Assembly: GCF_000269985.1 (NCBI RefSeq)
Contig: NC_016109.1
Coordinates: forward strand, 8,583,001 to 8,647,000
Direction: 5' to 3'
DNA: 64,000 nt
From: Kitasatospora setae KM-6054
GTDB lineage: Bacteria; Actinomycetota; Actinomycetes; Streptomycetales; Streptomycetaceae
Shown: positions 16,055 to 24,121 of the stretch, piece after piece
How positions within the stretch are numbered: the stretch's first letter is position 1
Layout: every line of letters starts with the position of its first letter
The notes under the pieces: generated by a model
Told to the model about the DNA's origin: nothing
Databases searched by the model: none
The model's input: only the letters and a program-made list of their open reading frames with translations
Program-made: the position numbers and the translations under genes

Positions 16055-17464
16055 ATGACCACCCACACCGCGCCGCCGTCGCTGCTGGCCGCCCTCCGCC
16101 CGCAGAACCAGGACCGGCTCTACGACTTCTACCGGGACCTGCGGGACACCGACGAGCTGTACTGGGACCGGACGCTCAACGCCTGGGTCGCCACCGGCCA
16201 CCAGGTGGTCAGCGGGACGGCGGGCGACCCGCGCTTCTCCTCGGTGCGCTACCCGGACATCGACGCGGTCTCCGCCGAACTCCGGCCGCTGGCCCGGGTG
16301 CTGAGCCGACAGATGCTCTACAGCGACGCGCCCGACCACGGCCGGCTGCGATCGCTGCTCAGCCGGGCCTTCACGCCCCGCGCGGTGGGCGCGCTCAGCG
16401 GCCGGATCTCGGCGGCGGTCGACCAGGTGCTCGACCGGGCCGCGCCGACCGGCCGGCTGGACGTGGTCGCCGAACTGGCCCGGCCGCTGCCGCTGGCCGT
16501 CATCTGCGACCTGCTGGGAGTGCCCGAGCGGGACCGGTCGACGCTGTCGGCCTGGTCGGACCCGGTCGCGGCCGCCATCGGCAGCTCCCGGCTGGACGAG
16601 GAGGAGGGCCGGGCCGCCTCGCGCGCCATGCAGGAGACGCTCGACTACCTGCGGCAACTCCTCGGCGGGGAAGGCGGGGAAGGCGGGGAAGGCGAGGACG
16701 GCGGAGAAAGGGCAGAGGGCGGCGGGGACGCACCCCACACGCTGCGGGCCCTGCTCGGCATCGACGGCGCCGACGGCGCCGACGGCGCCGGCATCGGCGT
16801 CAGCGGCGGGGAGCAGGACCGGGACCTCGACGAACTGCTCGCCAACTGCGCCCTGTTGCTGATCGCCGGCCACGAGACCACCACCCACTTCATCGGCAAC
16901 GCCGCCCTCGCGCTGCTCCGGCACCCGGAGGCCGCCGACCGGCTGCGGGCCCGGCCGGAGCTGATACCGGCCGCCGTGGAGGAACTGCTGCGCTACGACA
17001 GCCCGGTGCAGCTGATGCTGCGCCGCGCCCGCCACGACCTCGACCTCGCGGGCCGCCGCATCGCCGCCGGGCAGGCAGTCCTGCTGGTCTGCGGCGCCGC
17101 CAACCGGGACCCGGCGGTCTTTCCCGACCCCGACCGGCTGGACTTCGAGCGCCCCGGCGGCCGACACGTCGCGTTCGGCTACGGGCCGCACTTCTGCCTC
17201 GGCGCGGCGCTGGCCCGGCTGGAGGGCGCCATCGTGCTGGAGGCCCTGCTGACCCGGCTGCCCGACTGGCGGCTCGACGGCCCCGCCCCGTCCTGGCAGC
17301 GCAGCCTCAACTTCCGCGGCCTGGACAGCCTCCAGGTCTCCTTCGACCCGACCCCGCTGCGGCAGCCCCCAGTGGGCGGACAGCCGCCGTCCTCCGGGGG
17401 CCGCCGCAGCGGGGTGATAACGGGTGGACGCTCGCGGACCCGGTCCGCAGACTGGGTGCGGTGA
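16055..17464 (+). CDS. Cytochrome P450 with a low-complexity insertion
   Basis: A 469-residue P450 of the usual actinobacterial soluble type. Its landmarks are the C-helix region DAPDHGRLRSLLSRAFTPR, the I-helix AGHETTTHF, ExxR in EELLRY, and the haem loop FGYGPHFCLGAALAR. It is longer than the normal ~405 residues, partly because of a Gly/Glu-rich segment and a repeated GADGADGAG stretch (residues about 204-250), just before the I-helix, and partly from a disordered C-terminal tail. TACCTT lies 7 bases before the ATG and no ribosome site is visible, so a leaderless mRNA is possible. Its stop overlaps the next gene by four bases. The substrate is unknown. Confidence 0.86.
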   Translation: MTTHTAPPSLLAALRPQNQDRLYDFYRDLRDTDELYWDRTLNAWVATGHQVVSGTAGDPRFSSVRYPDIDAVSAELRPLARVLSRQMLYSDAPDHGRLRSLLSRAFTPRAVGALSGRISAAVDQVLDRAAPTGRLDVVAELARPLPLAVICDLLGVPERDRSTLSAWSDPVAAAIGSSRLDEEEGRAASRAMQETLDYLRQLLGGEGGEGGEGEDGGERAEGGGDAPHTLRALLGIDGADGADGAGIGVSGGEQDRDLDELLANCALLLIAGHETTTHFIGNAALALLRHPEAADRLRARPELIPAAVEELLRYDSPVQLMLRRARHDLDLAGRRIAAGQAVLLVCGAANRDPAVFPDPDRLDFERPGGRHVAFGYGPHFCLGAALARLEGAIVLEALLTRLPDWRLDGPAPSWQRSLNFRGLDSLQVSFDPTPLRQPPVGGQPPSSGGRRSGVITGGRSRTRSADWVR

Positions 17465-18012
17465 CGACCCAGACGGACCCCGCACCTGACCTGCACCCCG
17501 GCACCTCCACGGACCTCGGCGCGCTGCGGCGGCAGTTGGCGGTGCTGGACGGCGCGAAGGTGGTCTCGGTGCACGTGCCCAGCGGGGGCGAGGGCCTGTT
17601 CGCGCTGCTGCTCGGCCTGGCCCACCGGCACCCCGACGGCCGGGCCGAACTGCTCCACCGCTGGCTCACCGTCTGCGGCCCGGCCTGGCGGCTGGACCGC
17701 ATCGGCCCCGCCCCCGCCCCCGGACCGGGCAGCCCGGACGGCCCGGACGGCCTGGCGGTTCCGGCCGCCGCCTCCGGTGACGCCGTGCCCCGGCCGGCCG
17801 CGGACCTGCGGGTGCTGATCGGTCGCGAGATCACCGGCGTCCGGCTCACCGAACCCGGCTGGGACGCCCTGGTCGAGTTCGGCGACCACCGGCTGAGCGT
17901 CTTCCCCACCGCCCACCGCACCCCGGAGACCACCCCCGACTGGGTGCTCCGCCTGCCCTCCCGCCGCCGACTGGTGGTCGGCCCCGGCGCCCGCTGGGCC
18001 GAGCGCCGATGA
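17461..18012 (+). CDS. Hypothetical protein translationally coupled to the P450
   Basis: A 183-residue soluble protein of unknown family. The N-terminal half (LGALRRQLAVLDGAKVVSVHVP, LFALLLGLAHRHPDGRAELL) looks helical, a Pro/Gly-rich linker follows, and the C-terminal half (REITGVRLTEPGWDALVEFGDHRLSVF) looks like a beta-sheet domain. The GTG at 17461 overlaps the P450 stop as GTGA, and its own stop overlaps the next short frame as ATGA. The gene therefore belongs to an operon with the P450. Confidence 0.65.
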   Translation: MTTQTDPAPDLHPGTSTDLGALRRQLAVLDGAKVVSVHVPSGGEGLFALLLGLAHRHPDGRAELLHRWLTVCGPAWRLDRIGPAPAPGPGSPDGPDGLAVPAAASGDAVPRPAADLRVLIGREITGVRLTEPGWDALVEFGDHRLSVFPTAHRTPETTPDWVLRLPSRRRLVVGPGARWAERR

Positions 18013-18179
18013 GCGGGGTCACCCCGGAACAGACCCGGCGGCGGATCGCCCCGCTGCTCGGCCTGCCCGCGTGGGGAGCGGTCCACGGCCGCCGGCACCT
18101 GTGGGTGACGAGTGCGGTGCGGTGCGGGGCCGTGCCCGGTGCGGGCGGTTCTCAGGCGGTGCGGGCCTCGGCGAGGTAG
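18009..18179 (+). pseudogene. Truncated third gene of the P450 operon
   Basis: The ATG at 18009 overlaps the upstream stop (ATGA), as expected for a coupled operon gene. It encodes 56 residues starting MSGVTPEQTRRRIAPLLGLP and continuing WGAVHGRRHLWVTSA. The codons look normal for about 40 residues, then the sequence becomes unstructured and stops at 18177-18179. The natural continuation appears to have been lost where the debris region begins. Confidence 0.5.
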
Positions 18180-18574
18180 TCGGCCAGGGCGCGGGTGGTC
18201 CGCTGGCCGCTGCCGAGAACGGCGGTGAAGCCGGGACTCGCTCGGCGACCCGGACACCGTCCGGAACCACGGCATCGCCGTCGGCAGGACCGCCGTGCGC
18301 CTCGGCGAGGGCCGGCCGCCGGCCTCGGTGGAGGGCGCCGAGAGCGGCGAGGCGCTGGAACTGCTGTGGGGCCGCCCGGCGGTGAACGGCCTCATCACGT
18401 CGAGGTCGGTCTCGGGGTGGGCGCGGTGGAAGCCGCGCATCAGGCCCGACCGCGCGCCGCGCGAGGCGATCGCGTCGACGCGAAGCAGACGGTGGCCGGG
18501 GCGCACGGACGCGCCTGCGCGCTTCGAGATCCACGCCGACCCACCTGGGTGAACAACGGATGGTTGTGGATTGC
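18150..18574. other. Region of gene debris
   Basis: On the minus strand, 18152 to about 18235 reads as the end of a protein (AVLGSGQRTTRALADYLAEARTA then stop), recalling the C-terminus of NAD(P)-binding NmrA-type proteins. Another minus-strand piece near 18380-18450 (FHRAHPETDLDVM) resembles part of a LysR effector domain. Neither is complete. The stretch looks like a junction of several deletions. Confidence 0.4.
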
Positions 18575-18576
18575 TG

Positions 18577-18619
18577 GCAGGTCAGTTGTTTGACCTGCTG
18601 TTGTCCTGCCCGCTTGTCT
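18577..18619 (+). promoter_or_regulatory. Perfect operator-like dyad overlapping a candidate promoter of the MFS gene
   Basis: GCAGGTCA (18577-18584) and TGACCTGC (18591-18598) form a perfect 8-base dyad with a 6-base spacer. A -35-like TTGACC (18590-18595) overlaps the right arm, and a weak -10-like TTGTCT follows at 18614-18619 after 18 bases. A repressor bound here would block transcription of the exporter gene starting at 18675. Confidence 0.55.
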
Positions 18620-18674
18620 CTCACTGGTCAACGTCGGTTTGTCCGGGTGGGAGCTCAAGGGGGGTGCGCTGAGC

Positions 18675-19919
18675 ATGGTGGGCAGGAGCCGGTTGGGCCG
18701 GCAGTTCGGCTGGCTGTGGGCGTCATATGCGGTGAGCGCGTACGGCTCCGGGCTGGGGTTCGGGGCGTTGCCGCTGATCGCCGTGCTGGCGTTGCGCGCC
18801 GGACCTGCCGAGGTGTCCGCGCTGTCGGCGGTGGGGCCTGCGGTGGGTGCGCTGATCGCGGTGCCGCTCGCGCCGTGGGTGGAGTTCCGGCGCAAGCGGC
18901 CGGTCATGATCATGATGGACCTGGCCCGGTTCGCGGCCATGGCGACGGTCCCGGTCGCCTACGCCTTCGGGTGGCTCGGCTTCGTCCAGCTGCTCGTCGT
19001 CTCGGCCGTGGTCGCCGCGGCCAAGATCGCCTTCAACGCGGCCGGCGGCGCCTACCTGAAGGCCCTCGTGCGGCCGGAGGACCTGCTCGTCGCCAACGCG
19101 CGGTTCGAGTCCACGAACTGGAGCTCCATCGCGGTGGGGCCACCGCTGGGCGGGGCGGCGATCGGCCTGTTCGGGCCGGTGGCGACCGTGGTGGCCGACG
19201 CGATCGGCTACCTGCTCTCCGCGCTGGGCATCACCGCGATCCGCGGCCGCGAGGAAGCGCCGAGGACGACCGGCAAGAGCCCCGTCCGGGCGGGCGCGTT
19301 GCTCGACGGCTGGCGACACATCATGGGCCACCCCGGTCTGCGGGCGCTCTACTTCAACAACATGCTCGTCGGCGGGCTGATCATGGCCACCGAGCCGCTG
19401 CTGGCGGTGCTCCTGCTTCGCCGGCTCGGGTTCCCGCCCTGGCAGTACGGCCTGGCCTTCGCCGCCCCCTGCCTCGGCGGGCTCATCGGCTCGCGGCTGG
19501 CCCGCCGTGTCGTGGCCCGCTTCGGCCGGCACCGGGTCTTCCGGACCGTCGGGACCCTGCGCGCCGTCTGGCTGATCGGCCTGGCCTTCGTCCGTCCCGG
19601 CGTCGTCGGCCTTGTGACGGTGATGGCTGTCGAGCTGGCGATCATCATCAACATGAGCCTGTACGGCCCGGTGCTTGCCACCTACCGGCTCGAACACACC
19701 CCCGGGCATCTCGTCGCCCGCACCCTGTCGGCCTGGTCGATCGGCCAGCAGGCCTCCATCGCCGTCCTCACCGCACTCGCCGGGCTGCTCGCCGACGTCA
19801 CCAGCCCGCGTACCGCTCTCACCGTCGCAGGACTGCTCATCTTGACCACACCGCTCCTGCTTCCCCGACAGGACCAGACGCCGCAACACGAGCCGGAACT
19901 GTCCCGCAGCCACTCATGA
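18675..19919 (+). CDS. MFS efflux transporter
   Basis: A 414-residue major facilitator with about 12 hydrophobic segments. The first helix (WLWASYAVSAYGSGLGFGALP) and the overall pattern match the EntS/MFS_3 type of exporters that release small molecules such as siderophores, macrolides and peptides. The ATG at 18675 is chosen because a G-rich ribosome site (AAGGGGGG) lies about 15 bases upstream and the frame before it is short. It has its own promoter and dyad, and no regulator gene is adjacent. A Tn3 transposase remnant begins 55 bases downstream. The substrate is unknown. Confidence 0.82.
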   Translation: MVGRSRLGRQFGWLWASYAVSAYGSGLGFGALPLIAVLALRAGPAEVSALSAVGPAVGALIAVPLAPWVEFRRKRPVMIMMDLARFAAMATVPVAYAFGWLGFVQLLVVSAVVAAAKIAFNAAGGAYLKALVRPEDLLVANARFESTNWSSIAVGPPLGGAAIGLFGPVATVVADAIGYLLSALGITAIRGREEAPRTTGKSPVRAGALLDGWRHIMGHPGLRALYFNNMLVGGLIMATEPLLAVLLLRRLGFPPWQYGLAFAAPCLGGLIGSRLARRVVARFGRHRVFRTVGTLRAVWLIGLAFVRPGVVGLVTVMAVELAIIINMSLYGPVLATYRLEHTPGHLVARTLSAWSIGQQASIAVLTALAGLLADVTSPRTALTVAGLLILTTPLLLPRQDQTPQHEPELSRSHS

Positions 19920-19974
19920 GGCAGCACGACTTGCCACCCGCGGGCCGCAGCCGGTCCGCCGGTGCGCCGTCCTG

Positions 19975-20118
19975 TCCACCGTCATCGACGCCCAACTGCT
20001 CGGCGAGGTAGTCGACCGCCTCCGTCGGCACGTCCAGGAGCACCCCGAGGAACCGCACCGTGGTCATCTGCACTGCGAACCCGAGCCGGTTGTGGACCCG
20101 CCGCTTCGGCTCGATCGA
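19975..20118 (-). pseudogene. Fragment of a Tn3-family transposase (TnpA N-terminal region)
   Basis: About 48 residues on the minus strand match the N-terminal DUF4158 region of Tn3-family TnpA: HNRLGFAVQMTTVRFLGVLL, then DVPTEAVDYLAEQLGV. The flanks on both sides have lost the reading frame, and no resolvase or terminal repeats are visible. It is a relic of a transposon insertion beside the MFS gene. Confidence 0.8.
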
Positions 20119-20314
20119 CCCCCGAGACCGAGGCCGAGGCCGGCTGACCGGCGCGCCGTCCGGCCGTCCGTCCGGTGGATCTCCGGTGGCGCGCGTGCGT
20201 GTCCGGGGTGCCGCGGGCGCCCGGTGCGCGAGGCTTCCCCTGGCCGCCCGCCGGGGCGCCGTCCCCTCCTTCCGCCGCCGGTCCGGGCGGTCCCGCACAC
20301 CCGTGGAGTCAGCC

Positions 20315-21004
20315 GTGTCCGACGCGCACGTCCAGGTCACCGAGAACGGCCCCTACGTGGTCACCGGCGGAGTGCCGCTGACCCGGCAGACGATCGTGGC
20401 CGACGAGCACGGCGACTCGCGGTCCTGGCGGGAGAGCGGCGGCTACGACGCCGGGGCGGAGTACCGGCTGTGCCGGTGCGGGCAGTCCGCCGACAAGCCG
20501 TTCTGCGACGGCAGCCACGAACGGGTCGGCTTCGAGGGCACCGAGACCGCCTCCCGGGCGCCCTACCTCCAGCAGGCGGGCGAGCAGGACGGGCCCGAAC
20601 TCGTGCTGACCGACGCCCAGAAGCTCTGCGCCTTCGCCCGGTTCTGCGACGTCGACGGCTCGATCTGGGCCCAGGTCGAACAGCCCGGCACCGCCGAGCG
20701 GGTCGAGCGGGAGGCCGGGCAGTGCGTCGGCGGACGCCTGGTCGCCTGGAAGACCGACGGCGGCACCGCGAAGGACCTCGAACCGGAACTCGCCCCGTCG
20801 ATCGGCGTCGTCGAGGACCCCGCGCAGGGCGTCTCCGGCGGCTACCGGGTCTGGGGCGGCATCCGGGTCACCGCCGCCGACGGGCACGCCTACGAACTGC
20901 GCAACCGGGTCGCCCTCTGCCGCTGCGGGGCCTCCCGCAACAAGCCCCTGTGCGACGGCTCGCACGCGGCGGTCGGTTTCCGGGACGGGCACGTCGACTC
21001 CTGA
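20315..21004 (+). CDS. CDGSH-type iron-sulfur protein with two CDGSH motifs
   Basis: A 229-residue protein with two full CDGSH motifs, CRCGQSADKPFCDGSH (near residues 51-66) and CRCGASRNKPLCDGSH (near the C-terminus). Each should bind a 2Fe-2S cluster through three Cys and one His. Between them is a conserved segment (LCAFARFCDVDGSIW) found in bacterial CDGSH proteins of this size. Its job is probably electron transfer or redox sensing in the cytoplasm. The GTG at 20315 is chosen because GGAG lies 8 bases upstream and the domain starts at once. The frame upstream of it overlaps Tn3 debris. It appears to be a single-gene unit. Confidence 0.85.
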   Translation: MSDAHVQVTENGPYVVTGGVPLTRQTIVADEHGDSRSWRESGGYDAGAEYRLCRCGQSADKPFCDGSHERVGFEGTETASRAPYLQQAGEQDGPELVLTDAQKLCAFARFCDVDGSIWAQVEQPGTAERVEREAGQCVGGRLVAWKTDGGTAKDLEPELAPSIGVVEDPAQGVSGGYRVWGGIRVTAADGHAYELRNRVALCRCGASRNKPLCDGSHAAVGFRDGHVDS

Positions 21005-21083
21005 CCGGGGTCGTCCGGGCCGGGGCGACGGCGACGGCGGCGCGGTGGCCGCGCGGGGCCGGACCGGGTGCGGGTCCGGTCCG

Positions 21084-21863
21084 CTACGGAGACGAAGCGC
21101 GCCGAGCGGTGAGCACCGGCTGGTAGTACCCGCTGGAGGCCGGGGTGTGCCAGCTGAGGTCGGTGAAGCCGGCCTCGGCCACGAACTCCGTCAGCTGTCG
21201 GCGGGTCAGTGCCCAGTAGGTGGTGCGGCGGACTCGGACGTTCCAGGTGCTCTGCGCCGGGGCGAGTTGGAAGTGCTCCAGGTCGTAGCGTTCGCCGTCC
21301 TCGTGCCAGTGCCAGAGCTGGAAGTTGATCACCTGGCCGTCAGGGGTCTCGGAGACCTGGGGTTGGGTCGCGGTGGGTCTGGCCAGGCGGGCGTCGTCGT
21401 AGTCCCGGAGGGTGATCATCAACAGTCCGTCGTCCCGGAGCACGCGGCGCATGCCGAGGAGTGCCGCCCGGACGTCCTGCGCGGACAGCAGGTGCGGGAG
21501 CGAGTTGTCGGCGCACAGGACGACGTCGAAGACCGACGACCTGAAGGGCAGTCGGCGCATGTCCGCGGCGGTGGCCGGCAGGCTGACGCCACGGGCTGCC
21601 GCCTCGGCCGCGGCCCGTGTGGCTGCGAGGGGGCTCAAGTCGCTGCCGACGACGTCGTGTTGCCTCAGGGCCAGTCCGATCGCCTGGGTCCCGATCCCGC
21701 ACGAGCAGTCCAGGACCCTGTGCGGTCCCGGCCCCAGACCCGAGCGCAGGAGCTCGTCCAGCACCTTGGCTTGATGCGCGATGCTCGCGTCCCAGTCTCG
21801 GAAGATCAGGTGGTAGTCGCGGGCCAGTTCGTCGTAGAAGTCCCTGGTCGAGGATTCGGACAT
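21084..21863 (-). CDS. Class I SAM-dependent methyltransferase
   Basis: A 259-residue methyltransferase. Motif I is VLDCSCGIGTQAIGLA, a Cys-containing variant of the usual DxGxGxG. It is followed by VVGSDLS (motif II), DMRRLPF, then VFDVVLCADNSLPHLL and a MRRVLRDDGLLMITLRD post-motif. This is the pattern of small-molecule methyltransferases of the glycine N-methyltransferase type. The ATG at 21863 has GGTGG upstream; a second ATG at 21875 would add four residues. It is monocistronic and faces a gene fragment. The substrate is unknown, and a role in tailoring the NRPS product is only possible. Confidence 0.8.
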   Translation of the reverse strand: MSESSTRDFYDELARDYHLIFRDWDASIAHQAKVLDELLRSGLGPGPHRVLDCSCGIGTQAIGLALRQHDVVGSDLSPLAATRAAAEAAARGVSLPATAADMRRLPFRSSVFDVVLCADNSLPHLLSAQDVRAALLGMRRVLRDDGLLMITLRDYDDARLARPTATQPQVSETPDGQVINFQLWHWHEDGERYDLEHFQLAPAQSTWNVRVRRTTYWALTRRQLTEFVAEAGFTDLSWHTPASSGYYQPVLTARRASSP

Positions 21864-22026
21864 GCGTGCCACCATAGTGCGTGGCGGCCAGGCGGGCACG
21901 CCGTTTCGGGCCGCGGCGGCCGGACTCCGACCTCCCCGGCGGGTGCCCCGCTCGCGCCGTCGGGCGGCCAGGACGGCGGGACGTCGGGACGGCGGACGTC
22001 GGTGTCGCGCCGGCGCGGGTGGGCGT

Positions 22027-22197
22027 CCGGGCCAGTGGGTGCGCTGGCAGCTCAACCACCGCTTCAGCAGCGCGGCGGGCGTCTGCGGCTGGTCGTACTG
22101 GCTGGACACCTTCAACATCGGGTACGGCCCGGTGGCCGCCGACGCCTTCCTGGGCGAGCCGACCGTCCTCGTCGACGAACGCGGGCCGCTGCGCTGA
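22027..22197 (+). pseudogene. 3' fragment of a lost gene
   Basis: The plus strand reads WVRWQLNHRFSSAAGVCGW, then SYWLDTFNIGYGPVAADAFL and GEPTVLVDERGPLR, ending in TGA at 22195-22197. Codon use is typical of real genes, and the residues look like the end of a folded domain. No start or upstream coding sequence exists: the preceding 130 bases are Arg/Gly-rich noise. I do not recognise the family. It is taken as the tail of a truncated gene. Confidence 0.45.
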
Positions 22198-22231
22198 GCG
22201 CACGCGATGCCCGGGGGACAGGGAAGAAAGG

Positions 22232-22264
22232 GGCGTGCCCCGGACGCTGGGGCCGGGGCACGCC
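22232..22264 (-). terminator. Hairpin terminator downstream of the secreted-protein gene
   Basis: Perfect 12-base arms (GGCGTGCCCCGG at 22232-22243 and its complement at 22253-22264) flank a 9-base loop, 16 bases after the stop of the secreted-protein gene on the minus strand. Confidence 0.75.
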
Positions 22265-22280
22265 TGCCGGGGGAGCGGCG

Positions 22281-22730
22281 TCAGCAGGCCACCACGGTGG
22301 AGACGGTGGCGGTGGAGGCGGGCAGGCCGGGCTGGTTCACCGAGAAGGTGTTGCTGACGGTGAGGCCGCACGCGACGCTGGTGAAGACGCTGCCGACCGA
22401 GTTCGAGCCGGACTGGATCAGGACGGTCGGGTTGGCGGGGGCGAGCGGGACGCCGCCGATGACGGTGCCGGAGATGGTGAAGCCGACGGACTGCGGCGTC
22501 CAGGACGGGTCGTTGGCGGTGGCCACCCCGTAGAAGCGGACCTGGTTGCCGGAGATCTCGACACAGGCCCGGGTCAGCAGCGGGCCGGGCGCGCCCGGGG
22601 CGCCGCAGGTGATGGTCGGGCCGACCGGGCCCGCCGGGCCGGCGGGCGCGGCGGCGGCGCCCTGGACGGTGGCCAGGGTGGTCAGGGCGGTCAGGGCCGC
22701 GGCGGCGGCGACGGCGACGGTGGTCTTCAT
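22281..22730 (-). CDS. Small secreted protein, different family from the other three
   Basis: A 149-residue protein with a Sec signal peptide (MKTT, a long Ala/Val/Leu core, cleavage near AAAA-P at about residue 28). The mature part begins with a collagen-like PAGPAGPVGP run, then a Cys-containing beta-rich domain (TITCGAPG, CVEISGNQVRFYGVA, SVACGLTV) ending in VVAC. The terminal cysteine could form a disulfide. The gene has a very good ribosome site (GAGGAGAGG), a perfect dyad upstream at 22771-22792 and a terminator downstream, so it is an independent regulated unit. The role is unknown; a surface or signalling protein is possible. Confidence 0.8.
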   Translation of the reverse strand: MKTTVAVAAAAALTALTTLATVQGAAAAPAGPAGPVGPTITCGAPGAPGPLLTRACVEISGNQVRFYGVATANDPSWTPQSVGFTISGTVIGGVPLAPANPTVLIQSGSNSVGSVFTSVACGLTVSNTFSVNQPGLPASTATVSTVVAC

Positions 22731-22770
22731 GGGTGCCTCTCCTCGGGGGGTAGGGGGTAGGACGGCATCC

Positions 22771-22792
22771 GGAATGTGAAATGTCACATTCC
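22771..22792. promoter_or_regulatory. Perfect 9-base inverted repeat upstream of the secreted-protein gene
   Basis: GGAATGTGA (22771-22779) and TCACATTCC (22784-22792) form a perfect dyad with a 4-base spacer, 41 bases before the ATG on the minus strand. It contains the AATGT-ACATT theme also seen at 6202-6212. It is a likely operator. Confidence 0.65.
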
Positions 22793-23044
22793 GCTGCCGC
22801 CAGCATGGCAGGGCACCCGCACCGCCGGGGAGGGGCTTCCGGGAAGAAGGCGATCTTCCACGGGTATCGGCCACCGAATGACCAAAACGACCTGTCGGTG
22901 ACCACACAAGCCACCCGCCCGAGCGCCCGAACCACCGACCGGGGAAGCCGAGTTCGCCGCCAGTGGCGACCGAGCGCCCGCTTTCCCTCCGGTCGGCCGG
23001 GACCGGCCGGACGGCCGCGCCGGAGGGCGTGAGAGCCTGGCGGG

Positions 23045-24100
23045 ATGAACGACGTCCTCGCCGCCGCGCTGTCCCGCGCGGCCGGCCACCAGCGCCGGTT
23101 CGAGCCGCGGCTCGCCGCCCACTTCGACGCGCTGGCCGATCCGGCGGCCGGCGGCGGGCCGGAGCTGCCGGGGCGGGGGCGCTTTCCCGCGCGGGCGCTG
23201 GAGCTGCTGCGCGAGCTCTCGCTGCGCGGCGGCAAGCGGCTGCGGGTGGCGCTGCTGCACGAGGCGGCCGCGCTGGTCACGGCCGGGCCGGTGCCGGGGC
23301 TGGACGCGGCGGCGCTGAGCGTCGAACTGCTGCACACCCACGGGCTGGTGCACGACGACCTGATCGACGACGCGCCGCTGCGCCGGGGCGGACCGTCCAC
23401 CTACTACGCGTACCTGGCCGAGTTCCCCGACCGGCCGGACACCGCGCGGGCGCTCACCGTGCTGGCCGGCGACCTGGCCGCGTTCCTGGCGGTCCGGGTG
23501 CTGCTGGGCCCCGGCGGGCCGCCGCCGGAGCGGGCGCTGGCGATGGCGGCGGTGGTCGCCGACGCCGGGGCGGCCGCCGTCGGCGGGCAACTCCTCGACC
23601 TGGAACGGGACTTCCCGCCGCTGCCGGACACCGCCTTCCTGCACGAGGTCACCGCGTACAAGTCGACCGGCTACTCGGTGCTCGCCCCGCTGCGCCTCGG
23701 CCTGCTCGCGGCCGGTGCCGACCCCGCCCCGTACGACCGCGAACTGCGCGGCTACGCCGAGGCGGTGGGCGTCGCCAACCAGATCCACGACGACCTGCTC
23801 GACCTCTTCGGCGACCAGGACGCCCTCGGCAAACCGCTCGGCACCGACCTGCGGGCCGGCCGCCGCAGCTACCTGCTGCTCGCCCTGGAGGCCGCCGGGA
23901 TCGACCCGGCGGGCCGGACCCCGGACGGGCTCCGCGCCCGGGCCCGGGCGGCCGGCGTCGAGGACGCGCTGCGCGCGGAGGCGGCCCGGCACGCGCGCCG
24001 GGCCGCCGACCTGGCCGCCGGCTGGGAGGGCCGGTGGCGGACCGAGGCGGTGGCGTTCTTCACCCACCTGCCCGCCTGGTCCGTCACCCGCGACCACTGA
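23045..24100 (+). CDS. Polyprenyl diphosphate synthase (trans-prenyltransferase)
   Basis: A 351-residue isoprenyl diphosphate synthase that joins isopentenyl diphosphate to an allylic primer. Conserved sites are GGKRLR (substrate lysine and arginines), the first aspartate-rich motif in HDDLIDDAPLRRG, GGQLLDLE, the KSTGYS segment, and the second aspartate-rich motif HDDLLDLFGD. Residues before the first motif (VELLHTHGLV) suggest a chain of medium length such as farnesyl or geranylgeranyl diphosphate; the exact length cannot be read here. It is convergent with the NRPS genes, 21 bases from the second NRPS stop. No terpene cyclase or prenyltransferase is next to it. Confidence 0.87.
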   Translation: MNDVLAAALSRAAGHQRRFEPRLAAHFDALADPAAGGGPELPGRGRFPARALELLRELSLRGGKRLRVALLHEAAALVTAGPVPGLDAAALSVELLHTHGLVHDDLIDDAPLRRGGPSTYYAYLAEFPDRPDTARALTVLAGDLAAFLAVRVLLGPGGPPPERALAMAAVVADAGAAAVGGQLLDLERDFPPLPDTAFLHEVTAYKSTGYSVLAPLRLGLLAAGADPAPYDRELRGYAEAVGVANQIHDDLLDLFGDQDALGKPLGTDLRAGRRSYLLLALEAAGIDPAGRTPDGLRARARAAGVEDALRAEAARHARRAADLAAGWEGRWRTEAVAFFTHLPAWSVTRDH

Positions 24101-24121
24101 GGGAGCGGGCGGCCGCGGGGC

